Assembly: GCA_963750255.1 (NCBI GenBank)
Contig: CAVVPZ010000006.1
Coordinates: 434,001-498,000, forward strand
Length of the DNA: 64,000 bases
Source of the DNA: DATLED01 sp963750255
GTDB lineage: Bacteria > Actinomycetota > Acidimicrobiia > Acidimicrobiales > CADCTF01
Direction: 5' to 3'
Of the stretch, positions 42,178-51,164 are shown in pieces; positions within the stretch are counted from its first letter, which is position 1; the number at the start of each line of letters is the position of its first letter. The translations under genes and the position numbers were made by a program. Below the pieces are notes generated by a model that searched no databases, was not told where the DNA came from, and was given only the letters and a program-made list of their open reading frames with translations.

Positions 42178-43671
42178 ATGGCTTCGCTCCCCCCGGACCT
42201 CACCGCTTTCGACGCCAAGTTCGCCCGAGAGGGCCTGACCTTCGACGACGTGCTCCTCGTGCCGGCGGCCTCCGAGGTGCAGCCGAGCGAGGCCGACACC
42301 GCCTCGCGATTCACCCGCTCGATCACCATGGCGATCCCGCTCGTCTCGGCGGCGATGGACACCGTCACCGAGGCCCGACTGGCCATCGCCATGGCCCGCC
42401 ACGGCGGCATCGGCGTCCTCCACCGCAACCTCTCGATCGATGACCAGGCGGCCGAAGTCGATCGGGTGAAGCGGTCGGAGTCGGGGATGATCTCGGACCC
42501 CGTCACCGTCGGCCCCGACGCCACCATCGCCGAGGCCATGGAGGTGATGGCGCACTTCCACATCAGCGGCGTGCCCGTGACCGACGACGGCGGCCGCCTC
42601 GTGGGCATCGTCACCAACCGCGACCTCCGATTCGAAGAAGCGAGCGCCAGACCCGTCCGCGAGGTGATGACCCGCGAGTCGCTGGTCACGGCTCCTCAAG
42701 GGACGTCGCTCGACGACGCCAGGGCGATCCTCGCTCGGCACCGGATGGAGAAACTGCCGATCGTCGGTGATGACGGGGTGCTGCTGGGCCTCATCACCGT
42801 CAAGGACATCCAGAAGCGGATCGACTATCCCAACGCCACCAAGGACGAGCACGGCCGGCTGCGGGCCGCCGCCGCCGTGGGCGCTGCGCCGGACGTGTTC
42901 GATCGGGTCGCCGCCCTCGTCGACCGGGGTGTCGATGTGCTCGTGGTCGACACCGCCCACGGCCACGCCCGATCGGTGATCGAGACGGTGGCCAAGATCA
43001 AGGCCAACTGGGATGTCGACGTCGTGGCCGGCAACGTGGCCACGGGCGAGGCGACCGAGGCCCTCATCGCCGCCGGCGCCGACGCCATCAAGGTCGGCAT
43101 CGGGCCGGGCTCGATCTGCACCACCCGGGTGGTGGCCGGCATCGGCGTTCCCCAGATCACGGCCATCTTCGACTGCGCCCAAGTGGCGGCTCGTCACGGC
43201 GTTCCGGTCATCGCCGACGGCGGCGTCCAGTTCTCTGGTGACGTGGCCAAGGCGTTGGCTGCTGGCGCCGACACCGTGATGCTCGGCAACGCACTGGCGG
43301 GCGTCGAGGAGTCGCCCGGCGAGATCGTGGTCCAGCAGGGAGAGCGCTACAAGGAGTACCGAGGCATGGGCTCGCTCGGGGCGATGCAGGGGCGGTCGTT
43401 CTCCAAGGACCGCTACTTCCAAGGCAGCGTCGAGAGCGGCAAGCTCGTGCCCGAGGGCATCGAGGGTCGGGTCCCCTACAAGGGGCCGATCTCCCACGTG
43501 CTCCACCAGATGGTGGGCGGATTGCGCCAGGCCATGGGCTATTGCGGTGCGCGTACCGTCGAAGACCTGCAGACGTCGGGACGCTTCATCCGCATCTCGC
43601 CCGCCAGCCTTCGTGAGAGCCACCCCCACGACGTGATGATCACCAAGGAAGCGCCCAACTACCGCACCTGA
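42178..43671 (+). CDS. guaB: Inosine-5'-monophosphate dehydrogenase
   Basis: 497 residues. Oxidizes IMP to XMP, the first step to GMP. FDDVLLVPAASEV and PLVSAAMDTVTEARLAIAMA open the barrel; two CBS domains occupy about 95-205; the active-site loop GPGSICTTRVVAGIG holds the catalytic Cys (about 313) and the flap has MGSLGAMQGRSFSKDRY. All family parts are complete. guaA lies 1.6 kb downstream. Confidence 0.97.
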   Translation: MASLPPDLTAFDAKFAREGLTFDDVLLVPAASEVQPSEADTASRFTRSITMAIPLVSAAMDTVTEARLAIAMARHGGIGVLHRNLSIDDQAAEVDRVKRSESGMISDPVTVGPDATIAEAMEVMAHFHISGVPVTDDGGRLVGIVTNRDLRFEEASARPVREVMTRESLVTAPQGTSLDDARAILARHRMEKLPIVGDDGVLLGLITVKDIQKRIDYPNATKDEHGRLRAAAAVGAAPDVFDRVAALVDRGVDVLVVDTAHGHARSVIETVAKIKANWDVDVVAGNVATGEATEALIAAGADAIKVGIGPGSICTTRVVAGIGVPQITAIFDCAQVAARHGVPVIADGGVQFSGDVAKALAAGADTVMLGNALAGVEESPGEIVVQQGERYKEYRGMGSLGAMQGRSFSKDRYFQGSVESGKLVPEGIEGRVPYKGPISHVLHQMVGGLRQAMGYCGARTVEDLQTSGRFIRISPASLRESHPHDVMITKEAPNYRT

Positions 43672-43701
43672 GCAGCGCTCCGGTCTCGGGGACTCCGGTC
43701 C

Positions 43702-43717
43702 TCAACCGATTGGTTGA
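43702..43717. promoter_or_regulatory. ArsR operator 1
   Basis: TCAACC, GATT, GGTTGA: a perfect inverted repeat overlapping the -35 box of the ArsR gene promoter. Confidence 0.6.
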
Positions 43718-43742
43718 CGACTGCCGCCGATCCCGATATCGT
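43714..43742 (+). promoter_or_regulatory. Promoter of the ArsR-SRPBCC genes
   Basis: TTGACG (43714-43719), 17 bases, TATCGT (43737-43742): close to the vegetative consensus, bracketed by two inverted repeats. Confidence 0.65.
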
Positions 43743-43743
43743 G

Positions 43744-43765
43744 TGTTCAACCAGTCGATTGAACA
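43744..43765. promoter_or_regulatory. ArsR operator 2
   Basis: TGTTCAA, eight bases, TTGAACA: a perfect 7-bp inverted repeat across the probable transcription start. It shares the CAACC half-site with operator 1. Confidence 0.6.
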
Positions 43766-43783
43766 AGGACAGACCCTCATCCC

Positions 43784-44167
43784 GTGGCCGACGACCAACT
43801 GTCCCGAGTCTTCGCCGCCCTCGCCGATCCGACGAGGCGTGACATGGTCGCCCGCCTTGCCGGCGGCGACGCCACCGTCGGCGAACTCGCCGATCCCTAC
43901 GACGTCTCCATCCAGGCGGTGTCCAAGCACATCAAGGTGCTCGCCGATGCCGGGCTGGTGAGCCAGACCAAAGATGCGCAGCGGCGGCCGTGTCACCTCG
44001 AGGCGGAGGTCTTCGACCTGATGACCAAGTGGATCGAGCGGTACCGCCGACAAGCCCAGGAGCGCTACGAGCGCCTCGATGCGGTCCTCGCCGAGATGCG
44101 CGGCGAGCAATCGATCGACGAACGACCCACCGACAACCAGCACTTCGAACAAGGAGCCGCCCCATGA
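43784..44167 (+). CDS. ArsR/SmtB family winged-helix regulator
   Basis: 127 residues. A winged helix-turn-helix spans about 5-85: FAALADPTRRDMVARLAGGD, then the recognition helix VSIQAVSKHIKVLADAGLV. No cysteine cluster for metal binding is visible, so it probably belongs to the non-metal group commonly paired with SRPBCC (AHSA1) genes in actinobacteria. GTG start; the stop overlaps the next ATG. Likely autoregulated through the two inverted repeats upstream (inference). Confidence 0.88.
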   Translation: MADDQLSRVFAALADPTRRDMVARLAGGDATVGELADPYDVSIQAVSKHIKVLADAGLVSQTKDAQRRPCHLEAEVFDLMTKWIERYRRQAQERYERLDAVLAEMRGEQSIDERPTDNQHFEQGAAP

Positions 44168-45204
44168 GCGCCACCAGTGCCCGCTACCACGTCTCGATCG
44201 AGGCCGACCCAGTCCTGCCGATCTTTCGCATGACCCGCGACTTCGATGCCACGCCGTCGGAAGTGATGCGGGCCCACACCGATCCTGAGTTGTTCGCCCG
44301 CTGGGTCGGTCCCGACGGGATGGAGACCGAGATCCTCGACTGGGACGCGACCTCGGGCGGCCGGTGGCGCTACGTCGCTCGGCGCGACGGGGAGGAGTAC
44401 GGGTTCCACGGCTGTTTTCACGAGGTCGGCGAGCATCGGATCGTGCAGACCTTCACCTTCGACGGTCAGCCTGACGGCGTGGCGCTCGAGACCCTCCGAT
44501 TGGAGGATCTGGGGGATGGCCGCACCCGACTGCACGTGCAGTCGTTGGTCGACAGCGTCGAGGCCCGCGACCAGTGGCTGGCCAGCGGCATGGAGAGCGG
44601 CGTCGAACAGGGCTACGCCAAGCTCGACGTCGGTCATCGGAGGAGCACGATGAGCGGCCCCGCCGACGAGCACCGTCGGGTGGCGGCTGCGTTCACCGCC
44701 ACGGTCGAGGGTGTTGGCGCCGCGTCGTGGGAGCGCCCGGCGCCGGTCGAGGGATGGGTTGCACGCGACGTCGTCCGCCACCTCACCGAGTGGTTCCCCG
44801 GGTTTCTGCAGTACGGAGCCGGGATCGTATTGCCGGCAGGCCCGTCGGTCGACGACGATCCGGTGGCGGCATGGCGCCACCAGACCGAGGCGGTTCAGGC
44901 GCTGCTCGACGATGCGCAGACCGCTGAACGGGAACACGATCTGCCCCATATCGGACGGATGTCGCTCGAACAGGCGATCGACATGATCTACACCGCCGAC
45001 GTGTTCATGCACCGGTGGGATCTCGCCCGCGCCACGGGTCAGGACGAGACCCTCGATCCCGACAAGTGCGCCGTCATGCTCGAGGGCATGTTGCCGATGG
45101 ACGAGGTGCTGCGCCAGAGCGGTCAGTACGGGCCGCGGGTCGACGTTCCTGACGACGCCGACGTCCAGACCAAACTGCTGGCCTTCATCGGCCGGACTCC
45201 ATAG
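44164..45204 (+). CDS. SRPBCC (AHSA1) domain protein joined in frame to a DinB-like (TIGR03086-type) domain
   Basis: 346 residues in one frame. Residues 1-158 are an AHSA1-type SRPBCC ligand-binding domain (FDATPSEVMRAHTDPELFARW; GGRWRYVARRDGEEYGFHG). Residues 163-346 form a DinB/maleylpyruvate-isomerase-like four-helix domain (GWVARDVVRHLTEWFPGFL; MIYTADVFMHRWDLARATG). At the junction GGAGG precedes an in-frame ATG at 44650, exactly where an independent second gene would start, and a one-base shift would close the first gene with TGA over that ATG. So these may be two coupled genes fused by an indel. Likely repressed by the upstream ArsR. Confidence 0.8.
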   Translation: MSATSARYHVSIEADPVLPIFRMTRDFDATPSEVMRAHTDPELFARWVGPDGMETEILDWDATSGGRWRYVARRDGEEYGFHGCFHEVGEHRIVQTFTFDGQPDGVALETLRLEDLGDGRTRLHVQSLVDSVEARDQWLASGMESGVEQGYAKLDVGHRRSTMSGPADEHRRVAAAFTATVEGVGAASWERPAPVEGWVARDVVRHLTEWFPGFLQYGAGIVLPAGPSVDDDPVAAWRHQTEAVQALLDDAQTAEREHDLPHIGRMSLEQAIDMIYTADVFMHRWDLARATGQDETLDPDKCAVMLEGMLPMDEVLRQSGQYGPRVDVPDDADVQTKLLAFIGRTP

Positions 45205-45264
45205 GCCTCATTCCGGACGGCCGTGAAGCGGCCCACGCACGATTTGCAGGCGGGCAACAGGCGC

Positions 45265-45270
45265 TAGCCT
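45265..45270 (+). promoter_or_regulatory. Likely -10 box of a leaderless guaA transcript
   Basis: TAGCCT, five bases, ATG at 45276; no Shine-Dalgarno sequence. Confidence 0.5.
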
Positions 45271-45275
45271 GCACG

Positions 45276-46832
45276 ATGATCGAGCCAGACGACGAGAGCT
45301 TCGACACCGTCTTGGTGGTCGACTTCGGCGCCCAGTACGCCCAGCTGATCGCCCGACGAGTCCGCGAGGCGCACGTCTTCAGCGAGATCGTGCCGTGCAC
45401 GATGCCGGTCGAGGAGATGCTGGCCCGCAAGCCGAGGGCGATCATCTTCAGCGGCGGGCCGGCGTCGGTCCACGTCGAGGGTGCCCCGACCATCGACCGG
45501 TCGATCTACGACGGCGGCGTACCGATCCTCGGAATCTGTTACGGAGCCCAGCTCCTCGCCGTGCAGCTCGGCGGCGAGGTGGCCAAGACCGGCAAGGGCG
45601 AGTACGGACGGACGGCGCTGCGGGTCACGAACACCTCCATCCTCTTCCGGGAGCTGCCGCCGGCCCAGGACGTGTGGATGAGCCACTTCGACTCCATGAC
45701 GAAGGCGCCCGACGGGTTCCGGGTCACGGCGGCGACGGCAACAACACCAGTGGCCGCCATGGAGTCACTCGAACGAGGGTTGTTCGGGGTCCAGTTCCAT
45801 CCCGAGGTCATGCACACCGACCGCGGCCAGGAAGTGCTCAAGAATTTTCTCTACGACGTGGCCGGATGTCGCCCTACCTGGACGATGGCCAACGTCATCG
45901 AGAAGTCGGTCGCCGCAATCAGGGAGCAGGTCGGATCCGAGCGGGTGCTGTGCGGGCTCTCGGGCGGAGTCGACTCTGCTGTCGCCGCTGCACTCGTGTT
46001 CCGGGCCGTGGGCCAACAACTCACCTGCGTGTACATCGACACCGGCATGATGCGTTCCGGTGAGAGCGAGCAGATCGAAGCCACCTTCCGTCGGCAGTTC
46101 AATGTCGATCTCGTCCACGTCAAGGCCGCCGACCGCTTCCTCGACGGCCTCGACGATGTCCTTGATCCTGAACGCAAACGCCAGGTCATCGGCGAGACCT
46201 TCTGGCGCGAGTTCGCCGCCGCTGCCCACGACCACGGGGACCCTCGGTTCTTCGTCCAGGGCACGCTGTATCCCGACGTGGTCGAGTCGGGCTCGCATTC
46301 AGAATCGTCGTCAACCATCAAGTCGCATCACAACCTGATCGCCTTCCCGGAAGGGCTGCACTTCGAACTGGTTGAGCCGCTGCGTCAACTCTTCAAGGAC
46401 GAGGTGCGGGCTCTGGGCGAGCAGCTCGGCCTCCCCGAGGAGATCGTGTGGCGCCAGCCCTTCCCCGGGCCAGGGCTCGGCGTGCGCATCATCGGCACGG
46501 TGACGCGCGAGCGCCTCGAGATCCTGCGGGCCGCCGACGCCATCGTCACCGACGAGATCAAGAGGGCCGGGCTGTACCGGGAGATCTGGCAGGCATTCGC
46601 GGTGTTGCCGGCGGTGCGGTCCGTGGGCGTCATGGGCGACGAGCGCACGTACGCGTACCCGATCATCATCCGGGCGGTCACGTCCGACGATGCCATGACC
46701 GCCGACTGGGCCCGCCTCCCCTACGACCTGCTCGAGCGCCTGTCGAGCCGGATCATCAACGAGGTCGCCGGCGTCAACCGGGTGGCCCTCGACATCACGT
46801 CGAAGCCTCCCGGCACGATCGAGTGGGAGTAG
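45276..46832 (+). CDS. guaA: GMP synthase (glutamine-hydrolysing)
   Basis: 518 residues. Converts XMP to GMP. The class I glutaminase domain has the nucleophile Cys in GICYGAQLLAV (about 88) and His-Glu in GVQFHPEVMHT (about 175). The ATP-pyrophosphatase P-loop is GLSGGVDSAVAAALV (about 228). The C-terminal dimerization domain ends with VALDITSKPPGTIEWE, the universal end. It overlaps the next gene by ten bases. Confidence 0.97.
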   Translation: MIEPDDESFDTVLVVDFGAQYAQLIARRVREAHVFSEIVPCTMPVEEMLARKPRAIIFSGGPASVHVEGAPTIDRSIYDGGVPILGICYGAQLLAVQLGGEVAKTGKGEYGRTALRVTNTSILFRELPPAQDVWMSHFDSMTKAPDGFRVTAATATTPVAAMESLERGLFGVQFHPEVMHTDRGQEVLKNFLYDVAGCRPTWTMANVIEKSVAAIREQVGSERVLCGLSGGVDSAVAAALVFRAVGQQLTCVYIDTGMMRSGESEQIEATFRRQFNVDLVHVKAADRFLDGLDDVLDPERKRQVIGETFWREFAAAAHDHGDPRFFVQGTLYPDVVESGSHSESSSTIKSHHNLIAFPEGLHFELVEPLRQLFKDEVRALGEQLGLPEEIVWRQPFPGPGLGVRIIGTVTRERLEILRAADAIVTDEIKRAGLYREIWQAFAVLPAVRSVGVMGDERTYAYPIIIRAVTSDDAMTADWARLPYDLLERLSSRIINEVAGVNRVALDITSKPPGTIEWE

Positions 46833-47866
46833 CGCCGGCCGTCGCCGGACGGCTGGTCGATCGACGGCCTTCGATCGCGGCCGACGAGTTGGCGCTCCGG
46901 TTCGCGCCGCCGGAGCGTTTTGCCGGCGTCACGTTCGACAACTTCCTGCCCGATCCAGCCCATCCCTCCCAAGCTGCGGCCAAGACCGAGCTGGCCCGCT
47001 TCGCGGCGTCGATGGGGTCGCCGCCCGCCAGCGGAGGTGGACGGTGGGGACGTCGCTCGTCGCCTCGCCCGGCACCGTCACTCGGCCGGCCGGGTCGGTA
47101 TCTCGACGGCGGGTTCGGCGTGGGCAAGACCCACCTGCTCGCCTCACTCTGGCACGCAGCCCCGGCGCCCAAGGCCTACCTGAGTTTCGAGACGCTGACC
47201 GCCTTCATCGGCTTCGCCGGCATGGCGTCGGCCACCCGGACCTTCGCCGGTCACCGACTGCTGTGCATCGACGAGTTCGAGCTCGACGACGTCGCCAACA
47301 CCCGCATGGTTGTCACGTTCCTGCGAGCGGTGATCGCCGGCGGGACGAACCTGGCCGCGACCTCCAACGCCGTCCCCGATCGCCTCGGCGAAGGCCGATT
47401 CAACGCCGAGGACTTCGAGCGCGAGCTCCTCGAGATCGGCAGCCACTGGGATGTCCTTCGTCTTGATGGTCCCGACTATCGATCGACATCGCGCCCGTCG
47501 CGGACGGCGGCCCTGAGTCCCGGCGATGTCGAGCGGCTGGCCCAGGCGGCTCGACCGTCGACGGCGACCGTCGACGATTTCGACGAGCTCTTGGGCCACC
47601 TCCGTCGAGTGCACCCGGTGCAGTACGGGCCGCTGCTCGACGGCGTCGAGACCGCGGTGGTGCGAGGACTGCACCCGATCGAGAACCAGGGCAGCGCCCT
47701 CTTGTTCGTCCAACTGATCGACGAGCTCTACGACCGAAACGTCACGTTCGGGGCCACGGGCTGCGATGTGACCGAGTTGTTCCCCTCCGCATACCGCGAC
47801 GGCGGGTACCGCAAGAAGTACGGCCGGTGCGAGAGCCGTCTCGGCGCGATGCTGGGCGAGCGATGA
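46823..47866 (+). CDS. zapE: Cell division protein ZapE-like (AFG1 family) ATPase
   Basis: 347-residue P-loop ATPase. Walker A is GGFGVGKTHLLASLW (about 94-108), Walker B CIDEFELDDVANTRM (about 148) and the sensor region NLAATSNAVPDRLGEG (about 176). The C-terminal part (NVTFGATGCDVTELFP; RCESRLGAML) matches the family. In E. coli ZapE binds FtsZ; the actinobacterial role is less studied. GTG at 46823 inside the guaA end is the likely start, as family N termini begin just before LVDRRP. Confidence 0.85.
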   Translation: MGVAPAVAGRLVDRRPSIAADELALRFAPPERFAGVTFDNFLPDPAHPSQAAAKTELARFAASMGSPPASGGGRWGRRSSPRPAPSLGRPGRYLDGGFGVGKTHLLASLWHAAPAPKAYLSFETLTAFIGFAGMASATRTFAGHRLLCIDEFELDDVANTRMVVTFLRAVIAGGTNLAATSNAVPDRLGEGRFNAEDFERELLEIGSHWDVLRLDGPDYRSTSRPSRTAALSPGDVERLAQAARPSTATVDDFDELLGHLRRVHPVQYGPLLDGVETAVVRGLHPIENQGSALLFVQLIDELYDRNVTFGATGCDVTELFPSAYRDGGYRKKYGRCESRLGAMLGER

Positions 47867-48294
47867 CCATGTGCAATATCACCATCGTCGGCGAGCGCCT
47901 CCCGGGTCGGACCTGTGGCGAGCACGTCAACGTGCACGTGGGCGTGCAGCGGGGGAGCGACGTCGTGCAGATCCAGCCCGCGGATGCTGCCAGCGTGCGA
48001 TTCACCTTTGGGATCGTGCTCCGTGAGACCGATGCCGGCGTCGACTTCCGGAGTCCGTTCGTGCATGGAAAGCCCGGGGACCGCTTCTTCTACCTCTCCT
48101 GGGGCGAGGTAGACAGCGAAGGAGCCTTTGCGATGTTCCGGCGAGCCAAGCTCATGCTGTCCGCAGTTCCTGCCGGCCTCATCCGTGCCTCGAGCGGGTC
48201 GCTCGAGGCTTACCTCTCGCTCACCGACGCCATGGGCATGCCAGTGTGCGCCGCCGTGCGGCCCCCGGCAGTGAACTGGTCGAGCGGCGCCTGA
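47863..48294 (+). CDS. DUF5990 family protein
   Basis: 143 residues, soluble, predicted all-beta with a final helix. The segments VNVHVGVQRGSDVVQIQPAD, DFRSPFVHGKPGDRFFYLSW and RRAKLMLSAVP match small actinobacterial proteins of unknown function that I recall as DUF5990. The ATG overlaps the previous stop (ATGA). Confidence 0.7.
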   Translation: MTMCNITIVGERLPGRTCGEHVNVHVGVQRGSDVVQIQPADAASVRFTFGIVLRETDAGVDFRSPFVHGKPGDRFFYLSWGEVDSEGAFAMFRRAKLMLSAVPAGLIRASSGSLEAYLSLTDAMGMPVCAAVRPPAVNWSSGA

Positions 48295-48314
48295 CGGAGC
48301 GAATCCCCACCCTG

Positions 48315-48320
48315 TAGTTT
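48315..48320 (+). promoter_or_regulatory. Likely -10 box of a leaderless pcrA transcript
   Basis: TAGTTT, six bases, GTG at 48327; no Shine-Dalgarno sequence. Confidence 0.5.
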
Positions 48321-48326
48321 GGTGGG

Positions 48327-50630
48327 GTGGCGGCCGCGTTGCACACCCCCGGCCCTTTCGAGACCGGTCCGTTCGGGGACGGCGGCGAGGGGCATCTGGC
48401 GGGGCTCAATCCCGTCCAGCGGGAGGCGGCCACCCACGGCGACGGGCCGCTGCTCATCGTGGCCGGCGCCGGGTCGGGCAAGACCAAGGTGCTCACCACT
48501 CGCATCGCCCACCTCATCGGTGATCGTGGTGTCAGCCCGTTCGAGATCCTCGCCATCACGTTCACCAACAAGGCCGCCGACGAGATGAAGCACCGCGTCG
48601 GGTCATTGGTGGGCCCGGTGGCCGAGAAGATGTGGGTGTCGACCTTCCACTCGGCCTGCGTGCGCATTCTGCGACGGGACGGCCACCACCTGGGCTACTC
48701 GTCGCAGCTTCACGATCTACGACCAGTCCGACGCCGTGCGGCTCACGGGCTACGTGTTGCGCGACCTCAACATCGACGCCAAGAAGTTCCCGCCCCGGTC
48801 GGTCCACGCCATCCTCAGCCAGGCCAAGAACGACCTCGTCGACGTCGAGGCCTACGCGGCCCGGGCCCGGACGATCTACGAGCAGCGCATCGCCGACGTG
48901 TATCGGGAGTACCAGTCGCGGCTACGGGCGGCCAACGCCATGGACTTCGACGACCTCCTCGTCAAGACCGTCGAGCTGTTGCGCACCTGCCCCGAGGTGC
49001 TGGCCCACTACCGGTCGAGGTTCAAGCATCTCTTGGTCGACGAGTACCAAGACACCAACGCGGCGCAGAACGAGTTGGTGATCCTCCTGGCCAAGGAACA
49101 CCGCAACGTCTGCGTCGTGGGCGACCACGACCAGTCGATCTACAAGTTCCGCGGCGCCGACCTGCGCAACATCCTCGAGTTCGAAAACGCGTTTCCTGAC
49201 GCCCACGTGGTCGTCCTCGAGCAGAACTACCGCAGCACGCAGACGATCCTCGACGCCGCCAACGCGGTGATCGCCAACAACGCCATGCGCAAGCCCAAGG
49301 CGTTGTGGACCGAGCAGATCGGTGGCGAGCTCATCACCCGCTACCACGCCGAAGACGAGCACGACGAGGCCCTCTTCGTCGTCCACGAGATGGGCAAGCT
49401 GCACGACCAGGACCACTACCGGTGGGCCGACATGGCTGTCTTCTACCGGACCAATGCCCAGAGCCGGGCCGTCGAGGAAGAGCTGGCCCGCCGGGGTGTT
49501 CCGTACAAGGTGGTCGGGGGCACCCGCTTCTACGACCGGCGCGAGGTCAAAGACCTCCTCGCCTACCTCCGGGCGGTCACCAACCCGGCTGACGAGGTCA
49601 GCATGAAGCGGGTCGTCAACGTGCCCAAGCGGGGCGTGGGCGACACCAGCCTCGGTCGGCTCGACAACTGGGCGGCGGCCAACGGTGCCACCTTCGCCGA
49701 TGCCCTGCTCAGCGCACCCGAGGCCGGCGTCACCGGCAAGGCGCTGGGGGGCATCCGGGCCGTGGTCGATCTTCTCGACGACCTGCGGGCCGTGCTGGCC
49801 GACGGGTCGGGGCCGGGCACCCTCCTCGAGTTGATCTGTGACCGCACCGGCTATGTGGCCGAACTCGAGTCCGAGAAGAGCGTCGAGTCGGCGGGGCGGC
49901 TCGAGAACATCGCTGAGTTGGTGAGCGCGGCACGTCAGTACGAGTCGATCGACCAGTTCCTCGAAGACGTGAGCCTCGTCGCCGATACCGACGAGGTCGA
50001 TCCCGACGCGTCGTCGGTGATCCTCATGACCCTCCACACGGCCAAGGGTCTCGAGTATCCAGCCGTCTTCCTCATCGGACTCGAAGACGGGGTCTTCCCC
50101 CATCTGCGCAGCCTGGGCGAACCTGACGAACTCGAGGAGGAGCGCCGTCTTTGTTACGTCGGCATCACCCGGGCGCGCGAGCGGCTCTACCTGACCAATG
50201 CCTGGTGCCGCACGTTGTGGGGCTCGACCCAGTACAACCCGCCCAGCCGGTTCCTCAAGGAGATCCCCGAGGAACTCATGACCATCGTCGAGGGCGGTCG
50301 ACGAGCGTCGCAGCGTGAGCGCCAGCGAGGGTTCGGCTTCGGAGGCGGACGAAGCACGGGCGCGGGATCGAGCGGTGCGGGCGCGGGCTGGGGGGCGGCC
50401 GAGAGGCCATCGCCGAGGCCGCCCTTCGCGCTGGTTCGACGCCGGCCAAGACCAAGGGCGCGGAGCAACTCGGCCTGCGGGTGGGCGACGACGTCGTCCA
50501 CGGCAAGTTCGGCGAGGGCGTCATCCTCGACGTCATCGGCGAGGGCGACAAGGCCGAGGCCGTCATCCGCTTCGTCGGGTTCGGCGAGAAGCGGCTCCTT
50601 CTCGCCTGGGCCCCCCTCAAAAAGGGCTGA
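48327..50630 (+). CDS. pcrA: ATP-dependent DNA helicase PcrA/UvrD (two frameshifts)
   Basis: Superfamily 1A 3'-5' helicase of nucleotide-excision repair and replication. Motif I is AGAGSGKTKVL (about 46), Ia FTNKAADEMKHR, II VDEYQDTNAAQ (about 238), III GDHDQSIYKFRGAD, IV EQNYRST, V LMTLHTAKGLEY and VI CYVGITRARERLYL. The C-terminal Tudor-like domain (GDDVVHGKFGEGVILDVIGE) binds polymerase in relatives. An extra C at 48705 and a missing G in the run 50390-50395 break the frame; correction gives 767 residues ending at 50630. Confidence 0.93.
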
Positions 50631-50643
50631 CCCGAGGGGTCAG
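50627..50643. terminator. Hairpin overlapping both stop codons of pcrA and the convergent gene
   Basis: CTGACCC, loop GAG, GGGTCAG: seven perfect pairs containing the pcrA TGA and the TGA of the minus-strand gene. On the minus strand no T tract follows; on the plus strand neither. Confidence 0.4.
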
Positions 50644-51101
50644 GCCTCGAGGATGATCAAGAACTGGCCGCCGCCGGTTTCGATGCGGGCGGCGAGGTCG
50701 AGCGTCGGTTCGAGCCGGGAGATCCGGTCCACCAACCATCGGCCGGCCGACTCGGCGTCGGATTCGGTCGAGCAGCGCCCCATCACTTCTCGTCCACCTT
50801 TGCGCCCGAGGCGCTCGACGCTGGTGATGATGGCGGCGGGGTCACCGACGATCAGGTCGCGTGGCCAGGGCACGACGGCGGTCACTGCACCCTTCTTCGT
50901 GTTGCACCCGCGGTGCGCCAGGCGTTCGTTCGTGCGGCGTTCGGCGGTGCTGGGACCGCCCCGTTTGCTCTTGGCCTTCGTGATGCGACTGTCGACGCTG
51001 GGGCCGCGGTCGTCGTTGACCGAGGCGTCGGGGTCGACAGGTTCGTCACACAGCCAGCACCGCCAACCGTCGCTGGCCCCGACCTCGTCGAGTCGGGTCA
51101 A
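50640..51101 (-). CDS. HNH-endonuclease-like zinc protein
   Basis: 153 residues. GWRCWLCDEPVDPDA (about 12-26) supplies a CxxC pair and ERLAHRGCNTKKGAV (about 59-73) resembles the second half of an HNH fold with His-x2-Cys-Asn. Between them is a Lys/Arg-rich loop. The second half of the protein is unassigned. It could be a nuclease or a zinc-binding DNA protein. The open frame begins at TTG 51101, but ATG at 51124 in another frame reads SDPEVPR, so the true start may be ATG 51124 with an indel between. Confidence 0.6.
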   Translation of the reverse strand: MTRLDEVGASDGWRCWLCDEPVDPDASVNDDRGPSVDSRITKAKSKRGGPSTAERRTNERLAHRGCNTKKGAVTAVVPWPRDLIVGDPAAIITSVERLGRKGGREVMGRCSTESDAESAGRWLVDRISRLEPTLDLAARIETGGGQFLIILEA

Positions 51102-51164
51102 CGTGGGACTTCGGGGTCGGACATGTGGCCAAGGGTTAGCAGGCCGGCTCGAATCGAGCCGGAT

